DNA of 64,000 nucleotides from Lateolabrax maculatus (Eukaryota; Chordata; Actinopteri; Acropomatiformes; Lateolabracidae): contig CM062201.1 in the NCBI GenBank assembly GCA_031216445.1, positions 5,263,501 through 5,327,500 on the forward strand, in the 5' to 3' direction. The stretch's first letter is position 1, and each line of letters begins with the position of its first letter. The notes below the pieces were generated by a model. The model searched no databases. It worked only from the letters and a program-made list of their open reading frames with translations, and was not told where the DNA came from. The position numbers were made by a program, and so were the translations under genes. Of the stretch, positions 1-11,103 are shown piece by piece.

Positions 1-685
1 CCTCTAACCACAATCTGACAAGGCTGGAAGCAACAAATTACAATCACTGTTGCGTAATTTAAGCCTACTTTTCTTTAACGAGGCACTAGTTTCTGACCAA
101 ATTACACTTTTTATATGGCATCAGATAGGAAACACAAACTTTGGGAACAAACTTTTGCAATAAATATAATATAATAAGCCTATAATATAATATAATAATA
201 ATTAATGCCTATACATAAGTTCCGACCTGCAATTACAGTTATATTTTAAATTGAAAGGGAAAAAAAACGAAAAAAAAAAAAAACTTTTGGCCACGCGCTT
301 TCACAGCCCCGCACGCGCACGCGCGCTCGTGAGAAACCTGCGTCGGACTTGACTTTGCGACATTGACGCCAGCGGAGTCACAGCGGGGTCCCGCTCCCTG
401 CGCCACATGACCCCATCCACAGCGGCGTGCGGCGCGTCGGGTCCGTGCGTCGCTCCGGACATCACCGGGCGTGCACACGTTGTTCACGGTGACTCTCCCG
501 CTGAACGGCACATGCGCCTGAAGACTCAGCATCGCACGTCCATCCTCCAGTCCCTCACGCACACCGCAAACACACTGGCTGTCAACTAACTGGATGACCG
601 AATCTACCACGGAGCCCACCAGAGCCCGGCTTCCTCTCCGGACCCTGACAGACTTTGTGACAGGCTCTAACAGCACTTTTCTTAC
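1..685. other. No complete gene; AT-rich then CpG-rich
   Basis: 1-285 is AT-rich with ATAATA runs and a poly(A) tract. 290-640 is CpG-rich and would be the first intron of the left-edge gene candidate. Confidence 0.5.
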
Positions 686-709
686 CTTGTTCATTTTCCC
701 GCTACTCAT
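686..709 (-). CDS. Candidate first coding exon of an unidentified minus-strand gene (partial)
   Basis: Reading leftward, ATG at 709-707 opens MSSGKMNK and meets a strong donor, AACAAG|GTAAGAAAAG. The remainder of the gene would lie beyond the left edge. The CpG-rich upstream segment supports a gene start here. I do not recognise the protein from eight residues. If the donor is not used, the frame stays open for 156 codons down to position 239, but that extension is Arg-rich and ends in a poly-Phe run from a poly(A) tract, so splicing is more plausible. Confidence 0.35.
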
Positions 710-719
710 ATCCCCCGGT

Positions 720-960
720 CTAGAAGCTGCCCCTCATTCTCAGGAAGCCCATCAATAACATGGCCCTCAACTGAGATCACTTGTTTTCTCTGCCCAGGTC
801 CGCCCTCCGAGCCGGGGCTGCGGGGCGGAGCTTCCCGCCGCGTACAGCATGTGTGGAGTACTATTACCGGGGTTTCGTCGCCTGGTTGGTCGGTTCCCGG
901 AGGGGAGCGTAAGGATACTCGGCCCTGATTGGCTGAATCAAGCACTCCAGTGCTCCTAGA
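720..960 (-). promoter_or_regulatory. CpG/GC-rich promoter-like segment
   Basis: This segment is markedly richer in GC and CpG than the surrounding AT-rich DNA. It contains a GC box (GGGGCGGAGC, 823-832) and an inverted CCAAT box (ATTGG on the plus strand, 928-932). Together with the exon candidate at 686-709 it looks like a TATA-less promoter firing leftward. A plus-strand donor-like GTGAGT at 983-988 leaves bidirectional firing possible. CpG-rich DNA continues at 290-640. Confidence 0.45.
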
Positions 961-1822
961 AAAACCTGTGGTGCGATCGAGGGTGAGTCCGCAGTGTGGC
1001 CCCCTTCACGGGATCTGGTTGTTATCACATGGGACACCTTGACAGGATTGCGAAAGGGATTTGTGATGTGTCACTGCGGTAGTTTCACAGAATTGCAAGG
1101 TCGACGTGGTGGGATGGAGGATCTGGGAGGGACTCTGCCCAAAGTCCCAGCTACGCGGATACGAACGTGTAAGCTGTGGCGCTCACACATGCACTGAGGC
1201 GTTTTTAATGATGGGCCCCGGTGTGCCCGGGGTGGCCTCCTCCTCTGCCCCTCCTGTAGGTCACAGTCATCTCACGTGTAGCAGACATGTTTGTGTCAAC
1301 AAGCGGCAAACAAAGGGGTTTGAGTCCAGATGAGTGGTTCTCAGCTCTTCATCACCACCACCCGCCGTTTTTGAAACTGATCTGAGACTGGATGTTGTAT
1401 AATATCATTAAGTATGTAAAAGTGCAAACTGTTACAGTATTTGTTTCAAGACTCTGCCTCTGTTGTTCTTTTTCTCAGGTGGGTCCAGTCAAATTCAGTG
1501 TCTGGTACAACTTGGAGTGGCAGAGGCTGGATGTTTTAAACATTTATCTCTTATTTTTTTTCGCTCCTCTGGTTAACGATTGTAGCCGGACAGTCACTGG
1601 TAATTGTGATGATAAATATACTAAAGTTCAGCATCTCACCACTTTGAATTCATGCTTATTTTCCCCCTTAAAACAAAAGCGTGAATATATTGTCCATGAA
1701 ACGATAACGTCTACTTTTTTCAAAGAAACTTGACCAATCTCACAATCTTTCCACGTACCTCCTGGTAACTGCACAGTACCTCCGGAGATACAAGTACCCC
1801 TTTTCTCTCACAATACACCCCC

Positions 1823-1823
<1 letters not shown>

Positions 1824-1861
<38 letters not shown>

Positions 1862-1882
1862 ACACACACACACACACACACA
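1824..1882. repeat. (CA)n microsatellite
   Basis: About 28 CA units with one GA interruption. Confidence 0.95.
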
Positions 1883-3586
1883 GATGTGCCTTGAATCACA
1901 TTGGCAATGACTGCTGCTGAGTAGTGACTAGTGTGTTAGTAGCAGCACCTAGTGGTGGAAAAAGAGAAATGCTCTGGGTGAGGTAGACTTTTTTTTTTCT
2001 GCTCGGACAAGCACGTTTCTTGACATCAACCACCTTTGTACGTTTCATTTTTAACTTCTCTGCAGCTGTCGAGTCTTTTTCCTCACCATCAAACAGCCAT
2101 TAATGCCGACTGTCTAGCTTTTCCATACTGTGACTGTAGATGCAATGTTTGAAATGACACTGAAAACAAACATAGAGCATCTTTGCATTTCAGCCTGAGC
2201 TGATTCACTACAATTAAAATAAGACAAACCTTTTCAAAAATTGTGATACACATCTTTGATTCCTGTTAAACCATCCCTACATGCTTATGGTAGTGATTAT
2301 ACTCTATATGTGCCCCCCGTATGCATATAGCGTCATTCTTTTTTGAGTTGCCTGTCTTACATTGTTAGCCCATAATATTCCCCAGCCTCAGACTCCTAAT
2401 GCACAGAGCATTATTTCTGTCTGCTGCCTCAATCTCTTAGTCACTTCCATATGTGTCAGACAGACATGCAGGTATGAAGGCTGCACAGTACATCCCCACC
2501 AATCAGTGCACACCGTGACCGCGAGCCATGATGTATGCAGCACTCTCCCGCCGAAAAAACAACACGTGCCGTAATGCGCTGCTTTTGCTCACGACCCAAG
2601 AATTTCCGGCTCATGATAGCAAAAAGGGAGGACCGATAGACTGGGGGGTCTCGGGGAGTTTAATTGTTTGTGGAATTTTTGGCTCCATTTCTTTTGCACT
2701 GTGGCAGGGCGAGGGGAAAAGATGAGGGGAGATGGAATCAGAAGCAGAGAATAAAAGTACTGAGGGGGGGGGGAAGGTATTAGGAGGGAGGCTACATGCG
2801 AGACTAAGAGCCAAATACTGAGGGACCATGAGAGACAGGAAGCCGGTGCTTGGGATTGGAATGAGGGTTTGAAGAAAGTGGGGGAGGGTCACGTTGGAAG
2901 AAATGATGGAGACGAGGAAAGAGGGGGATTGTTGTGGATGGGAAGAGGGAGGAAGGATTTTAGGTGTTGATTTGAGAAAATGACAAGCTTTCTTTGCACA
3001 CCAACACTGAGTGACTGCAGGCGACAGGCAGCACAATGCAAGGTGCTTGATATTGGTAAATGCTGCATGAAATAATGCGAGGGGGCCAGGTGTGTCTTTT
3101 GTCTGGCCCGTCCAGAACGGAGAATCTGAGAGTCTTGAGTAAGCTGAGGGACTTGGATCGCGCTCGGAGGTAAATGAGAAGGAGGTGGACGGAGTGGGAA
3201 CCCGGGCCAAGAGGAAATGAGGGGAGGAGGAGGAGGAGGCTAGAAAAGGGGGCCGTGAAGCTTTGACGAAGGATTGTGTAAGACAGCACCGCGCCAAAGG
3301 CTGATAAGGCGCAGCTGTTGAAGGAGCGAAAGAGCGAGAGAAAGCAGTGGGAAGAGTGGATGGGACATAGAGATACCGATGACACAAATGAGCACATGTT
3401 CCCATTTATTTTGCCAATGAGTTCAATAAAATCCCTTCTGTCAGCCAACGCTGCTCAGTCCCAAAGACATTTTCTCAAAACTTGGACGAACGTCAAGCTC
3501 GACATTTTTGCGTGTAAGAAAAGAAAAATATTTTGCGCATAGTTTGCTGTGAGGTGTTTTTTTTAAGGGCGGTGCTGGGATATGTT

Positions 3587-3607
3587 GGGGGGGGGGGGGG
3601 GGGGGGG
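3587..3607. repeat. Poly(G) run
   Basis: 21 consecutive G. Confidence 0.95.
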
Positions 3608-4305
3608 ACGCTTTGCGGACTTACTGAGGCAGGAAAGGGTTTATGTCTTTCCCTTTTCCCTCGATCAGCTTTCATCTGCGTGCCCCGCTACACACAACAA
3701 CAAGCATTCCTCGAATCCTGCTCAGAGTTTGGGACACATCAAGCCACAGGAATTTAGTCTACGACAGCCACCCTCTGAGTCTGGAGGTTACATAGGAGTT
3801 CACTTTTTTTTCTAACACGCAGGAGTGTGAGAGTTACATTTCTATTCTCTTCAGTTCTGGATGTTGGGGGGGCTATATTTAACCCTGACCGGTCAGTGTT
3901 CCTTCCTGTGTTGGGTGTGTGTTTGTAGTGAATGCCTGTGGCTCAAGGCCTCAGTATTGGTCATGGCCAATCTAAACTTTGTTGCTCATGAGAAATTAAA
4001 GGGAAGCTAGACAAATACATATAAAACCCCTGTTACAACGCCAGGTCTCTTCTAGAGTCAACAACACACGCAAAAGCAAGAGCACAACTAGTGCGAGCAG
4101 CGGTGACAGCGGGTAGAAAGAGTACAATGAACTTTATTTATTATAAGCAATAACCCGTAAGCTTCTCAATCTAAGAAGCCATAACACTTGCTGTAGAGTT
4201 TGGAACAAAGCTGTATTACATTACAGAAAAAGAGATCAACATATCACCCCTGTATTTAACAAAACTAATGGTACTGTGTTCTATGAGGCTGTACTGCTTT
4301 TGTCA

Positions 4306-4668
4306 GCATGGTAACATACTCACAGTGACGTTAATATGCTGGGTGACATTTGTTAATTAGCACTAAAAACAAAGTACAGCTGAGGCTGCTGGGAATGTCA
4401 TTAGTTTTGCAGATATTGCAAAATTGGACACATGAAACTGATGACAGGATGAAAAGTCATAGGATCACTTGAGTTATTACAATTCAACCTGAGAGGGGGC
4501 ATGACAAACTGATGACTTTCCCATCAGCTGTTTCTCAGCTGCACTTCGTGTTTAGTGCTAATTAGCAAATGTTTCCTTGCTCACACATTAAACTAAGATG
4601 GTTAACGTGGTATTACAGCTGCTAATCTTCCAGCATATTAACGTCATTGTGAGCATGTTACCACGCTG
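4306..4668. mobile_element. Family B foldback (inverted arms)
   Basis: The left arm at 4306-4385 (GTAACATACTCACAGTGACG, TTAATATGCTGG, TTAATTAGCACT) is mirrored by a right arm at 4537-4668 in inverted orientation. The right arm carries about 50 bp of extra sequence between its two matching blocks. It is continuous with the family B core downstream. Confidence 0.65.
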
Positions 4669-4719
4669 ACGTTAGCATTTAGCTCAAAGCCCCGCTGTGA
4701 CGGCGTGCAGCCTCGTAAA

Positions 4720-4965
4720 GCCGCGCCACATTTCATGGCAATCCATCCAATAGTTGAGACACTTCAGTTGAAACCAAAAATGTCAACGTTGTGGTGACAC
4801 TAGAGGAAAAGTCAGGGGATCACCAGCGTCATTAGGATTCATCCTCTGAATACCATGGATATTTGTACTGAATTTCATGGCAATACATCCAATAGTCCTC
4901 CTGGACTAAAGTGGTGGGCCGACTGACCGGCTGACATCTGAAATCTCCAGGGTCACGCTGCTAAC
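4720..4965 (+). repeat. Family B core repeat
   Basis: It contains two successive CATGGCAATNCATCCAATAG-type blocks (near 4735 and 4876), GAGGAAAAGTCAGGGGATCA and CATTAGGATTCATCCTCTGA. Related sequence occurs at 21310-21487 and in reverse at 62934-63100. Confidence 0.6.
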
Positions 4966-6052
4966 TAGTGTGGCTTAAGAGATTGTGTCGTTTCCTGGCA
5001 ATGGAGGCTGTGAGACAATAAGTTTCATATTGAAATTCAACTGCCAAGTGATTCCGTAATGACTTTCAGACTTCAACCCTTGGCTGTGCATGTATGTGAA
5101 TTAAATACATGTTTATTTTGTTGCCTGCCAAGATATTAAAACAATTAACTTCTGATGCCAATATGCTTTGTTTGCGATCATAACACACAATGGGACAGAT
5201 CAGAAATATATTTTATGACAAGGATATAACCTGCCAGTTTTATTACTTCTGTCCGAGGCTCGCCTACTTTGATTGGTCCCATATGAATTCTGCATCCTTC
5301 ACATTTACACCATTTTTTCTCTTTATTTTTTAAAGAGAACCATATGGTTTATCGTCTCTCTCTCTCTCTCTGCCAGAAACTGTTTATTTCAACAATCCAA
5401 TTTTAGAGACTGTTTGTTGATGCTCAGCTACTCTCCAACAACTACTGTCCAAGAATCATTGGACAATGAGGCGGTAAGGCACATTTTGAGTGAGCATGTT
5501 TGACTAATTTATAGTAAATGAAAATATGAACTCATGAAAGGCTATGGATAATCCAATAATCATTTGTAAAATAACACTAATACTCACAAGAACCATTAAT
5601 GACACAAAATCAAGACCATCCATGCCCCATGTTCCTGACATAACATCAGCAAATTATGTAATCACACTGGAGCAGTGTTTCCAGTAAGTATTTGGCATTA
5701 GGTATGTGCATGGCGTTTGCCAGAATATAAATAAATTGAAGGTGAGTCACAATCTGGTCGGGTTCTCGCTAAAAGCCGGATTTTCTCACACCTATGATTG
5801 TGCATAGCTCCTTGGAAAACAACAGTGAAATGATAAAAAACAAGAAGTGGAAAAACAAGTTCATGAAAAAGGACCATAAATAGATGAGACAACATCTCCT
5901 CCTCTGGTATAATCAGTGGGATCTAACTGGTTCCCACACCCCTGTAGTGGGGTCGGTCACTGCAGGATGACGTCGTCCAGAGGGCTCCACATTCCCACGC
6001 TGCTCAGCATGTGATAGGGAGCCAATGTGACTGTGGTGCAACCAAGCACGTG

Positions 6053-6077
6053 CACACACACACACACACACACACAC
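6053..6077. repeat. (CA)n microsatellite
   Basis: About 12 CA units. Confidence 0.95.
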
Positions 6078-7089
6078 CGAAAACAAGTGCAGATGGAAGA
6101 CGGCATGCATGCACATTTAAGAAAAATGCACGCAAACAAACTCCACACATCTGGATAATCCAGTGTGATGTAAACTGGTGGACGGAAATCAAGGTTCTCA
6201 GTGTTCTCTTGATGGCTAATAGCACTTTAAGATGACTCCAGCCAGCCAGCTCTGCCTCTGTTACATTGTCACATTATGGTAATTCCCCAGGAGTGATGAG
6301 GCCATCACAACAGTGCCATTGTATCTGCACAGATGTGAGCTCGGAGCTCGGAGATGCCATCGTCATCCACATCATCCTAAGTCAAGGCCAGCGCACACAC
6401 ACTCCTTGTAAGACTCCAATATAAACAATCACATCTTCAAACTTCAGATCTCCTGCACACGTCTGTGAGACCGGCATAACACTAACATCACATTGAAATT
6501 TGCTGAAATCAAAGAAGAATGGGAGATGTAGTTATTTCCTGGCACTTTCCTATCACACATATATCTGACATTAAACTCAATGCTCTTTAGTTGACACTGA
6601 CCTTTTCCCATCAGGTGTCCAAAGTATGACATGAAAAATAATTTATTTTGTGTCCACTGACTTCATCACCGATTCCTAATTAATGTTGGTCTCATAAAAA
6701 TGCAAGGCAAACCATATTACATGTCTGTGCGAAAACAGTGTCTTTACTGCACCTTCTGTGAGAATGCAACAAAATTAAAGACCTATGGCAGCGGAATTCA
6801 AAATACATAAACCACAAACACCCCAAACATGTATTCTTGGATATTTGCATGATTATCTTCATGTAGCAATTAAATAAAACATATGTTTCTTTCAATTTGC
6901 CTGGTTACAAAATCGATTATTATAAGCAATTCGATTTACTCCAATACACCAACTTGAAAAATTGGATTAAAGCTCCAGTGATTTAGCATTGCACCCCTAT
7001 AACATTGTCAAATTCTAGATTGATATCGCAGAACCAGAGACGCCTACTTTTTGTATTCCACCCATTCTTATTCCTTGTTAAAACCCAAC

Positions 7090-7150
7090 GCCTACATTAC
7101 CCACAATTTGACTTGATTGCCGACAAAGTTGAATTGTGGGTAATGTATGC
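7090..7150. repeat. Short inverted repeat
   Basis: Arms of 24 bp at 7090-7113 and 7127-7150 (core CATTACCCACAATT / AATTGTGGGTAATG) differ at about three positions and are separated by a 13-bp spacer. Confidence 0.8.
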
Positions 7151-7558
7151 GCGTTACGTGGCTAATGTAGCCTTGAGTCATTAGCCGTAAGCAGAGATGG
7201 AGAAAGCGGTCTGCAGAGTCTGGTAAGCTCATTTTTTTCATTTTCAGAAACGCTGAAAACCTTGACCAACGCTGACTCAAGTGTCATCACTTGAGGACAT
7301 TTAACAGACTTCTCACAGCTCCCTCTGGAGACACTAAAGGTTTTATACAACTCCTTTCACATGGGCAGTAGTACTACCCAACACCTGTAAATGGACTTTG
7401 ATTTGTAAAATCACTGGAGTTCCCCCATAATGAAGTTATTGATATTATTAATTTGGAAGACTTCAGAGAAACACAAAACAAATCCATGAAAGAATTCCTG
7501 CTTATAATATAAAAAAAGGTTGGGTTCATTCGAACATTTTAGATGATCAGGAAAAAAT

Positions 7559-7560
<2 letters not shown>

Positions 7561-7613
<53 letters not shown>
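7561..7613. repeat. (TA)n microsatellite
   Basis: 26 uninterrupted TA units. Confidence 0.95.
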
Positions 7614-7615
<2 letters not shown>

Positions 7616-7964
7616 CCTATAATGTACCTTTGATCAATAACTAACTTGTGACAGACATCTTGACTACAAACACAGCACCCCATGCCCCCACCCCATGAAT
7701 GCCCAAGGGAGTGCATATCAACCTTTGCATGCCCAATTGCAGTGAACATGTTTATCTGTAATTTCATCACACACTCACGTGAACACTTCATGCACACTGA
7801 CCTTTGTCAGCCTCATCCTGCCACTCTCACTCCTCTCCAGACTCCTTCTCTTCAGAGACGAGTTTCTGACCACCGGCACCGGTTGCACCTCTGCCTCCCC
7901 ACACCAGTCCGAACTCAGGACGCAACCCATATAGGTGAACGGGTCCTGGACTCTGGGACTTTTT

Positions 7965-8045
7965 CCTCCTCCTCTCTCTCTCTCGCTCTCTCTCTCTCTC
8001 GTCTCTCCTTCTGTCCTCCCTCCTCCTCTCTCCCTCTCTGTCCTC
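7965..8045. repeat. (CT)-rich polypyrimidine tract
   Basis: Nearly pure CT/TCC repeats. This is the start of a pyrimidine-rich zone that continues intermittently to about 9.5 kb. Confidence 0.9.
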
Positions 8046-8168
8046 TAAACTGGCTCCAGCCCGGGCTCCTGGGCAGCTGTTTTTGTCAGCTGGAGAGGAG
8101 GAGAGGGAGGCCCTGCCCCTTTTCCTGGCTCTCGTTCAGGGACAGAGGGAAGGATACACTCTGACTGG

Positions 8169-8187
8169 CCCCCCCCCCCCCCCCCCC
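8169..8187. repeat. Poly(C) run
   Basis: 19 consecutive C. Confidence 0.95.
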
Positions 8188-10587
8188 ACACACTTTCTAT
8201 ACACACTTTAAAAACACCTCTCTCTCCAACTCAGTCCTGCTGCAGTCACATGTGGCTCCCCGTTTTTCTGCCCCCACCCCCTCTCACTGCTCTACTTTGT
8301 TTCACACGCAAACTCCCAAGCTTTCCTAGGGTCCACTTAGGTTCCCTACTTTACTTTTTCTTTGTTTTTCTTTGTGTCAGTCTCTCACACGCACTACACC
8401 CCCCCCCCACAAATATGACCCCTGACTCAAACGTCAGTGCTCAAGGATTCATCTTCCCATCCTGTCAAGATCTGCTTTATTTCTTCTCTCTGTCTTCACC
8501 CTCTTCTCTCCTTTTGTTGCTTTTCTTAGTTTTTTCCGCAGTCCTCCCATCCCAAGAACACGTCTCTCCCTTCCTTCTTCCTCCCTTTCCTCCTGCTTCT
8601 ACCCCTCTGCGAGGGTTGCCTCACTCTTACATATACAATTACCTCTCTGTTCTCACCCCCACCCATCTCTCCTCAGCAGTTTCCTGCTCCCAGATGCAGG
8701 CAGTCTCTCCTAAGCTCGGGCAGCACGTGGTCGGTATTGTCTAGAAAACAACCAAGAAAAACCAAACAGTGACGGCAGCTGTTAGTTAGGATGCTGGGCA
8801 GACCGGTGATTCAGAGTGGACTGAGCCTTCGCTGGACTGAGCCTTCCCTTTGTTTACAGTGCAATGGCCTGTTTGTTGCAGACGTGAAACAAGGTCTCTT
8901 TCACCACGGAATCCGTACCTACCATATAACAAAAGATGAGAGAAGTTGAGATGCATCTTTCTTATTTTGATGATTTTGTGCCTGGACAGTGAAGGAAATT
9001 TCAAGCACAGAGGTGCCCTGTGCATTTTTAACGTGGACACAGTGTGAAAATATTAACATTGCTCGTGTTTCTTTTCCTCGCGGCCTCTTTGCTGTTGTTT
9101 ATTTCTTCTCCCTGGAGTGTTTTGGCTGCTACGCAAGAGCTCCCAAGGCTTGGAAGAGTGAGACCGTACCCCTTAAAAGGCAAATTCTTGATGCACCTCC
9201 AAATCCCCCCCTCCCGCCTTTGTATTTACTCTCTACATTCCCCCTTTCTTCTCATTTGTTTTCTTCTTCTCTCTTTCTGTGTCTCGCTTCAGAGAGAAAC
9301 CAGTGGTGAGGCTGTCTTGTTGTTGCAGGCATGTTGCCCCAGACAAAGCCTTCCAGGTGTCCTTCCTTTCCTCCCTCTCTATACCCTACCATCCATCCAT
9401 TCATCCCTCCCCCCTCTCCTCCGCTCCTGTTTCTCTTAGTCCCCCTTCCAGTTGACCCCAACCCCTCCTTTTTGCTTTGCCTCGATCCTTCCCGTCTATG
9501 TATGTCTTTCAAGGCAAGGGGCTCAGACATGAGCTCAGGCTGCGGGCAACGTTTACAACAAGCCCCCCTCCTGTTTTTACATGCCGTGAAATTAACTTCT
9601 TCTAATCAACTCAGGTACTGCCAAAATCCTAGTTTTGCATCTGGAAAATATGGAGAGAGACAGGAGGTAGTTTGCAGACTGAGCCAATATCTACTGCTAA
9701 TTTCAAAGCCAAAAGAAAGATCCAAATTCAATATGATTAGAAAATATGGTACTAAAAGAAACTAAAAGCACCACTGTGACCTCTAATACCTCTTTTTTTG
9801 GTAAAGATGTGGCTACTTTCCTTTCAGCATACTTGGCACTTGTTGGGAGTCTTGGCAGACATCAGATTCGGTCTGGATCAGTGGAGATTAATGACAGATT
9901 TCTGGAAGATGGAGTTTTTGATAAGGAGGAGAAGAGGGAGAGAAAGGATAACATCTTAGAGAAGGGTTCAGAAAGACAAGATAAACCAAGTCCAAATATG
10001 GAGAGCCAGAGGGAAAAGAGAAGGGACTGTGATCTGAAGAAACAAATGCTGAAGAAACAAAGGAGTACAGAAATAGACACAGTTGTGATGATGTCAGGGG
10101 TGACGCTACCCAAGCCTTCTTCCACATAAGAGCCTCTTTTGACTGAAGATTTGTTTTCACATCTCAACTGCCATCTTCAGTGCCACTTTCCCAAAGTTGT
10201 AAACTAGACACGTGCACACAGCGACATCCCTTTTGCTAAAGAACCCTCTCTCACCCTCTCTCTGGCCCCTTTGCTCTGCCCAAGCATCTGTTTTTGCGGG
10301 TCAGTCTTGGACTACACCATAACTTCAGTGTTTGTGCTACATGTGCACAGCAATAACATAGTTGTTAGGCCACAGACCGAGGAAGTCCATGCCAAGGGTG
10401 TGTGTGTTGGTTCGGCTCACAGCTTATCAAGCAGGAGACCCACAGGGTCGAGAGGACAGGACGACTATTGCAATGTCACACGCAGGCACTTGAGATACTG
10501 ATGGTACATGAGAGCTGTGTTTTTCTGGGTTTGTTTTGGAGATTGTCTGCCCCCTAGTGGGCAAAAATAACTTTAGGAAGGTTTAAC

Positions 10588-11103
10588 ATTTAAAGGATAA
10601 GGCTGATGATATTCTTTGTTTTTCTTATTATCAACAAATCCCACAAACATACAAAAACCAATGATGATTGAACCTACTAACAAGTATTGTGGGCCTATCC
10701 AATATCTGACAGATCTTATTCCTCTGTGCCATAGAGTTCCATTGTTCAAACTATTAAGAAAGCACATCAATAAGACACACTGTTGCACTGGCTGACATGT
10801 CCCTTCATTACCTGCAGATAAAAATACTAACTAGCACAACAAATGTGTATTAATCCACTGTTGACAATAGTCTTAGACAAATGCACTATTTCCTGCCGTT
10901 TGAGTAACGTTGGATAGAAAATCAATGAGCCTTTTTAAACCTTTATATTTGGGAGCCATTTTTAAACATTTCCCTCTTCAGTAGGAACCAATGGGGAGTC
11001 AAAAAGTATTGAAATAGACCAGCGCATTGTTCGTTTTAGTCTTTTCATGGGATTTATTGATACTAAGAAAACTATAAAGTACAGCCAGCCTTATCCTTTA
11101 AAT
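10588..11103. mobile_element. Family C element with terminal inverted repeats
   Basis: It is bounded by ATTTAAAGGATAAGGCTG (10588-10605) and its exact reverse complement (11086-11103), 516 bp apart. Inside the ends, TTATTATCAACAAATCCCA mirrors ..GGGATTTATTGATACTAAGA. It has no coding capacity, so it is a MITE-like non-autonomous element. A second copy lies at 34512. Confidence 0.75.

Larger units (their letters stand above)
987..4290. other. Intergenic, no gene seen
   Basis: It holds a (CA)n tract, a purine-rich stretch at 2700-3350 and a poly(G) run. The long minus-strand open frame over the purine-rich stretch is low-complexity (see rejected items). Confidence 0.6.
4970..7560. other. Intergenic, no gene seen
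   Basis: AT-rich DNA with one (CA)n tract and the inverted repeat at 7090-7150. No coding or RNA gene is recognised. Confidence 0.6.
7614..10587. other. Intergenic, polypyrimidine-rich zone
   Basis: Pyrimidine-rich on the plus strand from about 7800 to 9500, with TC/TCC runs and poly(C). Several frames stay open because of the base composition. No gene is recognised. Confidence 0.55.

Noticed and set aside
1315..1330. GGTTTGAGTCC resembling a tRNA B box
   Set aside because: No A box or cloverleaf could be drawn around it.
2611..3405. Longest open frame in the window (264 codons, minus strand)
   Set aside because: It is Ser/Pro/Leu/Phe-rich, driven by a purine-rich plus strand. A second frame is open over the same DNA, no domain is visible, and there is no promoter or splice context.
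7411..7797. 128-codon minus frame
   Set aside because: It runs through the (TA)n microsatellite (Ile-Tyr repeat) and has no coding character.
7682..8744. Two consecutive plus-strand frames (160 and 164 codons)
   Set aside because: Both are products of the polypyrimidine tract (Leu/Ser/Pro/Phe), with no domain.
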